Source of the DNA: Oscillibacter sp.
Lineage (GTDB): Bacteria > Bacillota > Clostridia > Oscillospirales > Oscillospiraceae
DNA length: 30,196 bases
Reading direction: 5' to 3'
Assembly (NCBI GenBank): GCA_022796315.1
Contig: JAAWIL010000004.1
Coordinates: 1 to 30,196, forward strand
The notes under the pieces were generated by a model that saw only the letters and a program-made list of their open reading frames with translations, did not search any database and had not been told where the DNA came from. The position numbers and the translations under genes are program-made. Shown in pieces: positions 1 to 7,331 of this stretch; position 1 is the stretch's first letter; the number at the start of each line of letters is the position of its first letter.

Positions 1-61
1 GCCTCTGAGGTCTTGAAATCTCTCAGTTTTTTCACCAAAAATCTTTTTTGACCTCTTTTTC

Positions 62-137
62 TGGTCCGAGTGGCGGGATTTGAACCCACGGCCTCTTGGT
101 CCCGAACCAAGCGCGCTACCAACTGCGCTACACCCGG
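62..137 (-). tRNA. tRNA-Pro (anticodon CGG)
   Basis: Read on the minus strand, this folds as a full cloverleaf. The 7-bp acceptor stem is CCGGGTG/CACTCGG with one G-U pair. The anticodon stem is CTTGG/CCAAG around the loop TTCGGGA, which places anticodon CGG at 102-104. The T arm carries GGTTCAAATCC. The discriminator A (position 65) is followed by an encoded CCA (62-64). It should decode CCG proline codons, which suits a GC-rich genome. It has its own consensus promoter just upstream. Confidence 0.97.
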
Positions 138-151
138 ATGCAACATTGCTT

Positions 152-180
152 ATTATACGGAATTTTTTGGTGCCTGTCAA
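152..180 (-). promoter_or_regulatory. Sigma-A promoter of tRNA-Pro
   Basis: On the minus strand a perfect TTGACA (175-180) and a perfect TATAAT (152-157) are separated by exactly 17 bp. The -10 box lies 15 nt upstream of the mature tRNA 5' end. This is a full-consensus housekeeping promoter, as expected for a stable RNA gene. Confidence 0.93.
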
Positions 181-182
181 GA

Positions 183-211
183 TCATATTTCAAGAAAAAT
201 TCGCATAGGCT
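183..211 (+). promoter_or_regulatory. Candidate sigma-E promoter of spoIVFA-spoIVFB
   Basis: TCATATT (183-189), a 14-nt spacer and CATAGGCT (204-211) resemble the Bacillus sigma-E consensus (kmATATT, 14-15 nt, CATACAhT). The -35 box fits fully and the -10 box fits 6 of 8 positions. In Bacillus subtilis the spoIVF operon is transcribed by sigma-E in the mother cell, so the match fits the genes downstream. The site lies between the divergent tRNA promoter and the spoIVFA start. Confidence 0.55.
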
Positions 212-239
212 CCAAAAGAACTTGCGGGGAGGGAATCGT

Positions 240-1223
240 ATGACATCACGGCAGACAGGACGAAGGATCGCGGCAATGACAGCGGCGCGGCGTCGGAGGC
301 CTGTGAGGCACAACGGCGTCCGGCAGACGGCCCGGCGAAGGGAGGAGCCCATGCGGCCCGCGGAGCGGCGGCAGCTGCTGCAGCTGGTGGTCTGCAGCGG
401 GATCTTTATGCTGCTGGTGGCGGCCAAGCTGTTGCTGCCTGGAAGGATGGCGGAGATCAACGGGGCGCTCTCTCAGGCTATGGAGAGAAATATGGACGTA
501 CAGGCCGTATTCTCCGCCGTGGGGCGGGCGTTTTCGGGGGAGAGCGGCGTGAGCGGCGCCGCGAACGAGATCTACCAGGCCGTGTTCCATCCCGGTGAGA
601 CGGGGGAGGCCTTGGAGACCTCCGCGCAGGTCCCGGACCTGCAGGAGGAGACGGCGCTGGAGCTGCTGCGGGGCTATCTGCCCGCAAAGGAGCCTCCTGC
701 AGGTTCTGAGACAGCGGAGCCCGGCAAGACCGAGACGGCGCCGCCGGAAACCCAGGTAGAGACACTGGCCTATGTGCTGTATTCCGACCAGAATCTTCCG
801 GAAAATGTGAGCATGCAGCAGGCTATTTTGGATTTTGATTACTGCACGCCGGTCAATGGCGTGGTGAGCTCCGGGTTTGGCTATCGGGATCACCCGGTGG
901 AGGGGGAAGAGCGATTCCACTATGGGCTGGATCTGGCGGCAGACAGCGGGACCGAGATCCAGTGTTTTGCGGATGGCACAGTCACTGCGGTGGGGGAGAG
1001 CAGCAGCTATGGAAAGTACTGCATTGTGTCCCATGCCGGAGGCTATTCCACCCTCTACGCCCACTGCAGCCGGGTGACGGCCTCCTCCGGCGCTGCGGTG
1101 AAAAAGGGCCAGAAGCTGGCGGAGGTAGGGGAGACCGGGATGGCCACCGGGCCCCATCTGCATTTTGAATTGCAGAAGAAGGGGACCTATCTGAATCCTG
1201 TCTACTATGTGGCAGCGTCCTGA
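240..1223 (+). CDS. spoIVFA: SpoIVFA-like membrane-anchored M23 (LytM) protein
   Basis: This 327-residue protein starts at the ATG after GGGGAGGG. An Arg-rich N-terminus is followed by one membrane segment (about residues 47-66), a low-complexity linker with Pro/Glu, and a C-terminal LytM/M23 domain (about 200-320). In Bacillus, SpoIVFA holds and inhibits the SpoIVFB protease in the outer forespore membrane. The next gene overlaps this one by 17 nt and encodes a SpoIVFB-type protease, which is the main reason for the assignment. All zinc and catalytic positions of an active M23 enzyme appear present: H227-x3-D231, H275 and the HLH at 306-308. Bacillus SpoIVFA has lost them, so this protein may also cut peptidoglycan. 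A general M23 peptidase is the alternative reading. Confidence 0.85.
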   Translation: MTSRQTGRRIAAMTAARRRRPVRHNGVRQTARRREEPMRPAERRQLLQLVVCSGIFMLLVAAKLLLPGRMAEINGALSQAMERNMDVQAVFSAVGRAFSGESGVSGAANEIYQAVFHPGETGEALETSAQVPDLQEETALELLRGYLPAKEPPAGSETAEPGKTETAPPETQVETLAYVLYSDQNLPENVSMQQAILDFDYCTPVNGVVSSGFGYRDHPVEGEERFHYGLDLAADSGTEIQCFADGTVTAVGESSSYGKYCIVSHAGGYSTLYAHCSRVTASSGAAVKKGQKLAEVGETGMATGPHLHFELQKKGTYLNPVYYVAAS

Positions 1224-1842
1224 AGTCCATGTTTCGCCGGGGTTCTGCCTGCTGATTGGCTGGTTTGCCGCGGTCAACGGCTGGCAGTCCCTGGTGATGG
1301 TCCTGGCGGCGGCAGTTACCCACGAGCTGGGCCATTGGGTGGTGCTGCGGCTGCTGGGCGTGCAGGTGCGGGCAGTGCGGCTTGCGCTGCCGGGAGTGGT
1401 CTTGGAGAGTGGTAACGGCGGGCTGTCCTATGGCCGGGAGCTGGCAGCCGTTCTGGCGGGCCCCGGGGCCAACCTGCTGTGTGCCCTGGCTCTGACCGCC
1501 CTGGGGCCGGGGCGGGAGGCGGAAGCCGGGGCACACCTGGTGCTGGGGATCTTCAACCTGCTTCCGGTGCGGCCCTTGGACGGCGGCTGCGCGCTGCATC
1601 TGGCATCCTCCTGGCTGTGGGGCCCGGAGGCGGGGGAGCGGGTGACCCGCTGGACCGGCGTGGTGGCGGCCTTGGCCATGTCCGCAATTCTGGGCTGTCT
1701 CATGCGGCACACCGGCGGAAGCCTCTGGCTGCTGCCGGCCCTGGCGGGGTTTCTGACTGCCGCAGTGCGGGAGACCGGCATAAGCGAGCTGTGCGGCGTC
1801 CATAAGAGGAGGGCGTTTTGCAGGAGAGAAGGGGGGAGGTAG
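1207..1842 (+). CDS. spoIVFB: SpoIVFB-like site-2 (M50) intramembrane metalloprotease
   Basis: The 211-residue, strongly hydrophobic protein has the zinc-protease motif HELGH near residue 38 inside a membrane segment. A second conserved motif, NLLPVRPLDGG (the N-x2-P-x4-DG type), lies near residue 118 and supplies the third zinc ligand. These are the hallmarks of family M50B. SpoIVFB cleaves pro-sigma-K in the mother cell during sporulation. The 17-nt overlap with the LytM-type spoIVFA gene gives the classic operon order. The length is shorter than Bacillus SpoIVFB (about 288 residues) because the C-terminal CBS domain that senses ATP is absent. Regulation may therefore differ. A generic M50 protease is possible but less likely in this context. 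Confidence 0.87.
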   Translation: MWQRPEVHVSPGFCLLIGWFAAVNGWQSLVMVLAAAVTHELGHWVVLRLLGVQVRAVRLALPGVVLESGNGGLSYGRELAAVLAGPGANLLCALALTALGPGREAEAGAHLVLGIFNLLPVRPLDGGCALHLASSWLWGPEAGERVTRWTGVVAALAMSAILGCLMRHTGGSLWLLPALAGFLTAAVRETGISELCGVHKRRAFCRREGGR

Positions 1843-2250
1843 TTCTGCGGCGGCGCCTCTTTTGGAGTGCGGAGGAGAGATACATAGCACTTTCCGGCTG
1901 AGATCTTTGAATTTTTTGCATGAAATGCCCCGGGACATGTCCTGGGGCGCTTTTTTTGTTGACTTTTTCCAGAGACTTCATTAGTATGAGTAAAAAATGA
2001 AACGGGTTTCCCATGCGCCGGATGACGTGGATTCTGATGATACTTCTGAACGAAAAGGCCGGAAGTCATAGGCGCCATGTTTTGCGGCTGCCGCCGTTTA
2101 CAGCGTCAGGCAAAACGATTTTTATCCAATGGAATGAGTTTCGAAGGTTCAATTCGGAAATCATATCACCTGCGGGGGTTCTGAGTCCTGGTTCGCAGGC
2201 GCTGGGCGGAACATTTGCTTTATGCAAAAGAGAAAATTAGCTCCGCTGAA
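1843..2250. other. Non-coding spacer between the spoIVF and ABC operons
   Basis: No convincing gene is seen here. The spacer holds the spoIVF terminator (1927-1957). Just after it is a second promoter-like pair, TTGACT (1959-1964) and TAGTAT (1982-1987) with a 17-bp gap, facing right. What that would transcribe is unclear. A 24-codon ORF at 1997-2071 and a 75-codon ORF at 2013-2240 lack ribosome sites and recognisable domains. A long untranslated leader for the nucleoside hydrolase operon is possible. No known riboswitch fold was recognised. Confidence 0.5.
1927..1957 (+). terminator. Rho-independent terminator after spoIVFB
   Basis: GCCCCGGGA (1927-1935) and TCCTGGGGC (1940-1948) form a 9-bp stem with one G-U pair and a CATG tetraloop. 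Two bases later comes a run of seven T (1951-1957). It lies 84 nt past the spoIVFB stop and ends that operon. Confidence 0.92.
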
Positions 2251-2279
2251 TTGACATTTGCCCGCTCTACACTTATACT
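2251..2279 (+). promoter_or_regulatory. Sigma-A promoter of the nucleoside hydrolase/ABC operon
   Basis: A perfect TTGACA (2251-2256) and TATACT (2274-2279) are separated by 17 bp. The predicted start near 2286 gives a leader of about 70 nt before the ATG at 2355. No operator palindrome stands out around it, and no transcription factor gene is adjacent. Confidence 0.88.
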
Positions 2280-2354
2280 ATTTAACCAGATGTGCCCTGG
2301 CGTTTTTTTGATTGTCCGCAGGAGATTGTGAATGCCATTGCCGGGAGGTTTTTC

Positions 2355-3320
2355 ATGAAAAAAGATGGATTTCAGGCCTTGTTTCCCGATCCGGACCCCG
2401 CCGTACTGGCGGCCCGGCTTCGCCGCCCTGCCGGAATGGCGGATGTGATTCTGGACACGGACACCTACAATGAGATTGACGACCAGTACGCGCTGGCGTA
2501 TCTGGTCCGTTCCGAGGAGAAGCTGCGGGTCCGGGCCATTACGGCGGCGCCCTTTTACCGGGACCCCTCCATGGGGGTCTGCCGCTCTGCGGACCCGGCG
2601 GACGGGATGGAGAAGAGCTATCAGGAGATTTTGAAGGTTCTCTCCCTGATGGGCCGGGAGGACCTGCATAGTCAGGTCTTTCGCGGGGCGGCGGGGTATC
2701 TCCCCTCGGAGACGGAGCCGGTGGACTCCCCGGCGGCCCGGGCAATGGTGGAGCTGTCCAGGGAGTACGACTGGGACCGCCCGCTGTATCTCGTTGCCAT
2801 CGGCGCCATCACCAACGTGGCCTCCGCGCTGCTGCTGGACCCCACGCTGGCGGAGCGGTGTGTGGTGATCTGGCTGGGCGGCCACGGCTATCACTGGGGC
2901 CGCTGCGACGATTTCAACATGATCCAGGACATTGCCGCCGCCCGGGTGGTGTTTGGCTGCGGTGTGCCGCTTGTGCAGTTCCCCTGCCTGGGGGTGGTCT
3001 CGGAGTTCCGTTTCAGCAAGCCGGAGCTGGAGTACTGGTTTCGGGGGAAGAATTCGCTCTGTGACTACCTGATTGACAACACCTATCTGTACGCCGCGAA
3101 GAAGTTTTCCTATGAGGGCTGGAGCAAGCCGCTGTGGGACGTGACCACCGTGGCCTGGCTGCTGGATGGCGATTATGTGATGGACAGGCTGGTCCCCAGC
3201 CCCATCCCCCAGTATGACTCCACCTATGCCTTTGACGCCAACCGCCACCCCATCAAATACGTCTACTATGTGAACAAGGACCCGCTGGCGGCGGATCTGG
3301 CGAAAAAGCTGAGCCGTTGA
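2355..3320 (+). CDS. Inosine-uridine-type nucleoside hydrolase (IUNH family)
   Basis: This 321-residue enzyme would hydrolyse the N-glycosidic bond of ribonucleosides to free base plus ribose. The calcium/ribose-binding start is present as DTDTYNEIDDQYAL near residue 33, an expanded form of the usual DTDPGxDD. Further family marks are AIGAITNVA, FNMIQDIAAARVVF and the late Asp in LWDVTTVAWLL. The ATG at 2355 is chosen over one at 2292 because GGGAGG sits 7 nt upstream and the family motif then falls at its usual depth. The gene opens an operon with sugar-type ABC transporter genes, so the substrate may be an imported nucleoside or nucleoside-like glycoside. That pairing is an inference. Confidence 0.88.
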   Translation: MKKDGFQALFPDPDPAVLAARLRRPAGMADVILDTDTYNEIDDQYALAYLVRSEEKLRVRAITAAPFYRDPSMGVCRSADPADGMEKSYQEILKVLSLMGREDLHSQVFRGAAGYLPSETEPVDSPAARAMVELSREYDWDRPLYLVAIGAITNVASALLLDPTLAERCVVIWLGGHGYHWGRCDDFNMIQDIAAARVVFGCGVPLVQFPCLGVVSEFRFSKPELEYWFRGKNSLCDYLIDNTYLYAAKKFSYEGWSKPLWDVTTVAWLLDGDYVMDRLVPSPIPQYDSTYAFDANRHPIKYVYYVNKDPLAADLAKKLSR

Positions 3321-3331
3321 ATTGGTTTTTG

Positions 3332-3347
3332 CCGGGGAGTACCCCGG
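3332..3347 (+). other. Short intercistronic hairpin
   Basis: CCGGGG, loop AGTA and CCCCGG form a 6-bp stem in the 55-nt gap before the binding-protein gene. No T-run follows, so it is not an obvious terminator. It may protect or slow the message. Confidence 0.4.
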
Positions 3348-3375
3348 TGAAAATAGAAAAAAGGAGGACTATGCA

Positions 3376-4698
3376 ATGAAAAAAGTTTTATCTCTGTTTC
3401 TCGCACTGATGCTGGCTGTCAGCCTGGTTGGCTGCGGCGGCGATTCCACTCCGCCCGCGGATGACGGCGGCTCTGACGGCGGCGAGGCGGATGGCGCCGT
3501 CACCATCAAGCTGATGATGTCTCAGACCCAGCAGCCCGGCGTCAGCGCTGCGGTGGAGGCCTTCAACAAGGCCTATGAGGGCAAGTATGTCTGCGAGGCG
3601 GACTATCTGGCCTTTGACAACGTCTTTGAGACCCTGGAGATCCTGATGAGCTCCCAGTCCTCTGAGTACGATGTCTTTGCGGCGGACGGCCCCAACATCG
3701 CCGCCTACGCAAAGCGCGGCTATCTGGCTCCGCTGGGCTCCTATATCACCGAAGAGGAAGTTCAGATGCTCACGCCTCCCATGCAGGAGGAGGCCTTCTA
3801 CAACGGCGAGATGTACGGCGTGCCCATGGGAGACTCCTCTCTGGTGCTGTACTACAACAAGGCGCTGCTGGAGCAGGCCGGGATCACCTATGACTTCGAC
3901 GCCATCACCGGTGAGAACCGCATCTCCTGGGAGGAGCTGGTCTCCATCGCCAAGGAGGCCCAGTCCAAGCTGGACCCCGACGGCACCCAGGGGATCTTCG
4001 GCATCGAGTTCCAGCAGGTGGGCCGCACCTATCAGATGAACGTGCTGGCCAATGACCTGGGCGGCGCCAACATCGGCAGCGACGGCTTCACCGTGGAGGG
4101 CATCATGGACGGCGAGGCCTGGCAGACCGCGCTGAAGTGGTACCAGGATCAGGTGAACGACGGCGTCTTCACCAAGGGCATCAACGCCAGCGATACCAGC
4201 AGCTACTTCATGTCCGGCAAGATCATCTTCTACCTGGGCACCACCGCCATGCCCGGCACCTTTGACTCTAACGGCTTCACGGACTATGGCTTCACCTATG
4301 TTCCCTACTTTGAGGGCCACGAGAAGGACGTTACCACCTCCTGCGGCAGCTGGACGGTGGGGATGAACCCCTACTCTGAGAAGGCCGAGGCCGCCGTGGA
4401 GTTCATCAAGTACCTGTGCCTGTATGATGGAAGCGATGTCTATATCGACGTCAGCGGCATGGTCCCGGCCTTGAGCCGCCAGTTCACCGACGAGCTGCTG
4501 GCCGCCAAGCCCTATCTGGCCATTGCCCAGTATGAGGGCGCCAACACCGCCCTGGTCCGCGCCATCACCCCCGGTTTCAACGAGTACGCCACCTCCGTGA
4601 ACGCCTTGTGGGAGAATGTCCGCAACGGCGCCGATCCCGCCCAGGCTGCGGCGGACTGTATCGGCGAGCTGAATACGGCCTTTATGGAGTATCAGTAA
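3376..4698 (+). CDS. Extracellular solute-binding lipoprotein of a CUT1 ABC transporter
   Basis: The 440-residue protein begins with a lipoprotein signal peptide whose lipobox LVGC puts the lipidated Cys at residue 20. An acidic Gly/Asp/Ser linker follows, then a family-1 (MalE/UgpB-like) binding fold. The start is the ATG 7 nt after AAGGAGGA. An earlier in-frame ATG at 3322 would bury the signal peptide. Its ligand is probably a sugar or glycoside captured outside the membrane and handed to the two permeases downstream. The ligand cannot be named from sequence. The nearby nucleoside hydrolase hints at a nucleoside-like compound. A 17-bp hairpin directly follows and may keep this gene's message more abundant than the permease part. 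Confidence 0.93.
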   Translation: MKKVLSLFLALMLAVSLVGCGGDSTPPADDGGSDGGEADGAVTIKLMMSQTQQPGVSAAVEAFNKAYEGKYVCEADYLAFDNVFETLEILMSSQSSEYDVFAADGPNIAAYAKRGYLAPLGSYITEEEVQMLTPPMQEEAFYNGEMYGVPMGDSSLVLYYNKALLEQAGITYDFDAITGENRISWEELVSIAKEAQSKLDPDGTQGIFGIEFQQVGRTYQMNVLANDLGGANIGSDGFTVEGIMDGEAWQTALKWYQDQVNDGVFTKGINASDTSSYFMSGKIIFYLGTTAMPGTFDSNGFTDYGFTYVPYFEGHEKDVTTSCGSWTVGMNPYSEKAEAAVEFIKYLCLYDGSDVYIDVSGMVPALSRQFTDELLAAKPYLAIAQYEGANTALVRAITPGFNEYATSVNALWENVRNGADPAQAAADCIGELNTAFMEYQ

Positions 4699-4729
4699 TT
4701 CGCGAAGTTCTGACAGCTGTCAGAGCAAT

Positions 4730-4766
4730 GGCTCTCTGCCCCGGAGTGTCTCCGGGGCAGAGAGCC
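4730..4766 (+). terminator. 17-bp intercistronic hairpin after the binding-protein gene
   Basis: The arms at 4730-4746 and 4750-4766 pair perfectly over 17 bp around a TGT loop. The following bases are CAAAAGAG, with no T-run. It is better read as a partial terminator or 3'-end-protecting hairpin than as a full stop, because the permease genes follow with no clear new promoter. Such hairpins commonly raise binding-protein output over permease output. Confidence 0.7.
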
Positions 4767-4804
4767 CAAAAGAGATTGATAATGTAGAAAGTTGAGCGAC
4801 GCAT

Positions 4805-5710
4805 ATGGGAGAACATCATGAGGCCGTTACGGCGGATGCTGCCCTGATCCGGAAGCAGCGGGCCAGAAAACGGATGGGAAAGTGCCTGCCCTATTTGATG
4901 CTGCTGCCCGCTCTGGGCTTTATCCTGGTTTTCAAAATCTATCCGGTGATCTCCGTCTCTGTGGAGTCCTTCTTCCGGGATGGGGAGTTTACGTTTCGCA
5001 CCTATCAGATCCTCTTCAGCGACAAGACCTTTTGGAATTCCCTCTGGACCACGCTCAAAATGAATATCGTCATGATCCCCCTGCAGGTTGTGGTGTCCTT
5101 CATCCTGGCCCTGTTGGTGAACAACATGGTGGCGGGGATCGGTGTTTTCCGCAGTATTTACTACCTGCCTGTCACCATGGCCATCTCTGTGGCCTCCGTA
5201 ACCTGGAACCTGATGATGAACGTCAACAACGGCGTCTTCAACAGCCTGCTCTCCCTTGCCGGCATTGAGAGCCAGGGCTTCTTCACGGATGCGAAGCAGG
5301 CCCTCTGGTGCATCGTCGTCATGGCCACCTGGAAGGGCTGCGGCTACTGGATGATGTACCTGCTGGCCGGTTTGAAGGGCGTGGACCAGTCCCTGTATGA
5401 GTCCGCCACCTTGGACGGCGCCAGCTACTTCACCACCCTGCGCAAGATCACGCTGCCTCTCATCAGCCGGGCCATGCTCTTTGTCATCGTGGCCAACACC
5501 ACGGCCAACATGCTGCTCTTCGCACCCTCCAAGCTCATCACCGAGGGCGGACCCCAGAACAGCACCAATGTGCTGATGTACGAGGTTTATAAGTCCGCCT
5601 TCCGGAACAGCAACATGTCCCGGGCCGGCGCCATCACCACGATTCTGCTGGTCATCATCATCGTCACCGTGGTCCTGCAGTTCCGGATGATGAACAAGAC
5701 CGACGAGTGA
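4805..5710 (+). CDS. ABC transporter permease, CUT1 type (MalF/UgpA-like)
   Basis: This 301-residue protein has a cytoplasmic basic N-terminus and about six membrane segments. It carries the EAA loop that docks the ATPase, seen as YESATLDGASYFTTLRKITL followed by PLI near residues 199-221. It would form the transmembrane channel together with the permease encoded next. The ATG at 4805 has only a weak ribosome site (GAGCGAC). A second in-frame ATG at 4874 is no better, so the longer form is kept. A stop-to-start gap of 14 nt links it to the second permease. No ATPase gene is found in the operon, so a shared MsmK-type ATPase encoded elsewhere is likely. Confidence 0.92.
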   Translation: MGEHHEAVTADAALIRKQRARKRMGKCLPYLMLLPALGFILVFKIYPVISVSVESFFRDGEFTFRTYQILFSDKTFWNSLWTTLKMNIVMIPLQVVVSFILALLVNNMVAGIGVFRSIYYLPVTMAISVASVTWNLMMNVNNGVFNSLLSLAGIESQGFFTDAKQALWCIVVMATWKGCGYWMMYLLAGLKGVDQSLYESATLDGASYFTTLRKITLPLISRAMLFVIVANTTANMLLFAPSKLITEGGPQNSTNVLMYEVYKSAFRNSNMSRAGAITTILLVIIIVTVVLQFRMMNKTDE

Positions 5711-5724
5711 GAGGAGGTACGCAT

Positions 5725-6573
5725 ATGACAAGAAAAGCAAAACAGCGTGTGCTGCATATTCTCCTCTATATGGTCCTGACGGTCATCGCGGTGATCGCGC
5801 TCTTCCCGCTCTTCTATATCATCCTGGCCTCCTTCCGTACCGATGAGGAGATCTTCAAGTACGCGCTGCCCTTCACGATTCACACCATTGTCCCGGTGGA
5901 GTGGACCTTTGAGAACTACCGGATCATCTTCACAGAGTTCAGCTTCTGGCGTCCCATGCTGAATACGCTGCTGGTGGTCTGCATCCTGGTGCCGGTGAAT
6001 CTGCTGGTGGCCTCTCTGGCCGGATACTCCTTTGCCTTTTTTGACTTCCGGTGGAAGGGCGCCCTGTTCGCCGTCTTCATCATCTCCTTCATGGTGCCGA
6101 CGGATTCCATCGCGCTGCCGCTGTACTCGCTGATCAGCGGCATGGGGCTGGTGAACAAGTTCGCGGCGCTGATCCTGCCCAGTGTCTCCAGCGGCCTGGC
6201 GATGTTTCTCTTTACCCAGTTCTTCCGGGGGATTCCCAAAGATCTGCTGGAGGCGGGGCGGGTGGACGGCGCCAACTGGGGGCAGGTGTTCTTCAAGATC
6301 ATCGTCCCGCTGTCCGTCCCCGTGTTCATCACTGCGGGCCTCATGATCTTCGTTAATGAGTGGAACAACTACCTCTGGCCCCTGCTGGTCACCCGCAGCG
6401 AGGAAGTGCGGACCATCCAGGTGGCTCTGGCCTACTTCAAGGACGAGAACGAGACCTTCTGGAGCTATATCTATGCGGCGGCGTCCATCTCCGCCATTGT
6501 CCCGGTGGCGCTGTTCCTGCCCCTGCAGAAGTACTTCGTGCAGGGTGTCACCAGCAGCGGCGTCAAGGGATAA
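5725..6573 (+). CDS. ABC transporter permease, CUT1 type (MalG/UgpE-like)
   Basis: The 282-residue inner-membrane protein has about six membrane segments and the EAA motif (LLEAGRVDGANWGQVFFKII, then VPLS) near residues 173-196, as in MalG-type permeases. The start at 5725 is set by GAGGAGGT, 6 nt upstream. An earlier in-frame ATG at 5707 overlaps that ribosome site. It pairs with the upstream permease to form the pore. The C-terminus, LQKYFVQGVTSSGVKG, is the standard end of this family. Confidence 0.93.
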   Translation: MTRKAKQRVLHILLYMVLTVIAVIALFPLFYIILASFRTDEEIFKYALPFTIHTIVPVEWTFENYRIIFTEFSFWRPMLNTLLVVCILVPVNLLVASLAGYSFAFFDFRWKGALFAVFIISFMVPTDSIALPLYSLISGMGLVNKFAALILPSVSSGLAMFLFTQFFRGIPKDLLEAGRVDGANWGQVFFKIIVPLSVPVFITAGLMIFVNEWNNYLWPLLVTRSEEVRTIQVALAYFKDENETFWSYIYAAASISAIVPVALFLPLQKYFVQGVTSSGVKG

Positions 6574-6578
6574 GAGAC

Positions 6579-6673
6579 CACGGCAGCCGGTCCGCCGGAC
6601 GGCGTCTGCCGTGTGAAAGCCATACCACGTCCACAGCCGGACAGAGGAAGCAGCTGCGTCCTTCTGTCCGGCT
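6579..6673 (+). other. Two consecutive hairpins between the permease and DUF624 genes
   Basis: CACGGCAG (6579-6586) pairs with CTGCCGTG (6606-6613). AGCCGGACAGA (6635-6645) pairs perfectly over 11 bp with TCTGTCCGGCT (6663-6673). Neither is followed by a T-run. They fill the 115-nt gap and may be partial terminators or message stabilisers that set lower expression of the last gene. Confidence 0.55.
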
Positions 6674-6688
6674 GAAAGGGAGGAGACC

Positions 6689-7315
6689 ATGGCGAAAACA
6701 CCTGCGGTTTTTAACGAGAACGATCCCCTTTATCGGATTACCTCCGTGACCGGCCGGGTGGTCTGCACAGGCCTGCTCTGGTCGCTGTGCAGCCTTCCGC
6801 TGGTCACAGCCGGAGCGGCTTCCTGCGCGGCCCTGGCGGAGTTCTCCGACCCGGGGAACCGGTCGCCCCACGCCCTGTTCCGGACGTTTTTCCGGAACTT
6901 CAGGCGGTGCTTCCGGCAGGCCACGCCGCTGTGGCTGGGGGTCTGCGCGCTGTTGGCGCTCCTGGCCCTGGACCTGGCCTTCTACCGGCAGATTCCCATG
7001 GAGGCGGCTGCGGCGCGCTATGCGCTGCTGACCACGCTGTTTCTGCTGGCGGATCTGGTGATTGGGATCGCCCGTTTTGCCTTTTACCTGCTGGCGCGGG
7101 GAGTATGTCCCTCCTCCCTGGGGAGACTGCTGGCGCAGGCGGGAAGAACGGTACTGCTCCGCCCGGCGGCCTGGGTCTGTATGCTCTTGGCCGACCTGGG
7201 ACTGGCGGGCTTTCTCCTCAGCGCCCCTTACTTCGTTTTTCTGCTGCCCGTTCTTCCCGGCCTTTTGGCGTGGCTCCACTGCGGGCTGATGGCCTTCCGC
7301 TGCGGGAAGGAGTAA
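6689..7315 (+). CDS. DUF624 (YesL-like) membrane protein
   Basis: The 208-residue protein has about four to five membrane segments and the typical DUF624 opening: a short charged N-terminus followed by a hydrophobic stretch near residues 24-45. AGGGAGGAG lies just upstream of the ATG. DUF624 genes very often sit beside CUT1 sugar ABC transporter genes in Firmicutes (Bacillus yesL is an example). Their biochemical role is not established. A helper role in transporter assembly or regulation is an inference from that context. Confidence 0.82.
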   Translation: MAKTPAVFNENDPLYRITSVTGRVVCTGLLWSLCSLPLVTAGAASCAALAEFSDPGNRSPHALFRTFFRNFRRCFRQATPLWLGVCALLALLALDLAFYRQIPMEAAAARYALLTTLFLLADLVIGIARFAFYLLARGVCPSSLGRLLAQAGRTVLLRPAAWVCMLLADLGLAGFLLSAPYFVFLLPVLPGLLAWLHCGLMAFRCGKE

Positions 7316-7331
7316 ACCAGGAGGGCGCGGT

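Noticed and set aside
1..61. Terminator of tRNA-Pro downstream on the minus strand
   Set aside because: GAGGTC and GACCTC can pair, but the loop is about 40 nt and the T-run is inside it rather than after the stem.
982..1938. Long minus-strand open frame opposite spoIVFA/spoIVFB
   Set aside because: It is rich in Pro, Arg and Gln, has no ribosome site or domain, and is the antisense shadow of two well-supported genes in GC-rich DNA.
1997..2240. Short plus-strand ORFs of 24 and 75 codons in the gap before the nucleoside hydrolase
   Set aside because: Neither has a ribosome site, a recognisable motif or good codon use. A promoter-like pair upstream is the only support.
2220..3248. Minus-strand open frame of 342 codons over the nucleoside hydrolase
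   Set aside because: It is a shadow frame with His/Gly/Arg-rich content typical of antisense reading, and it runs through a perfect sigma-A promoter of the real operon.
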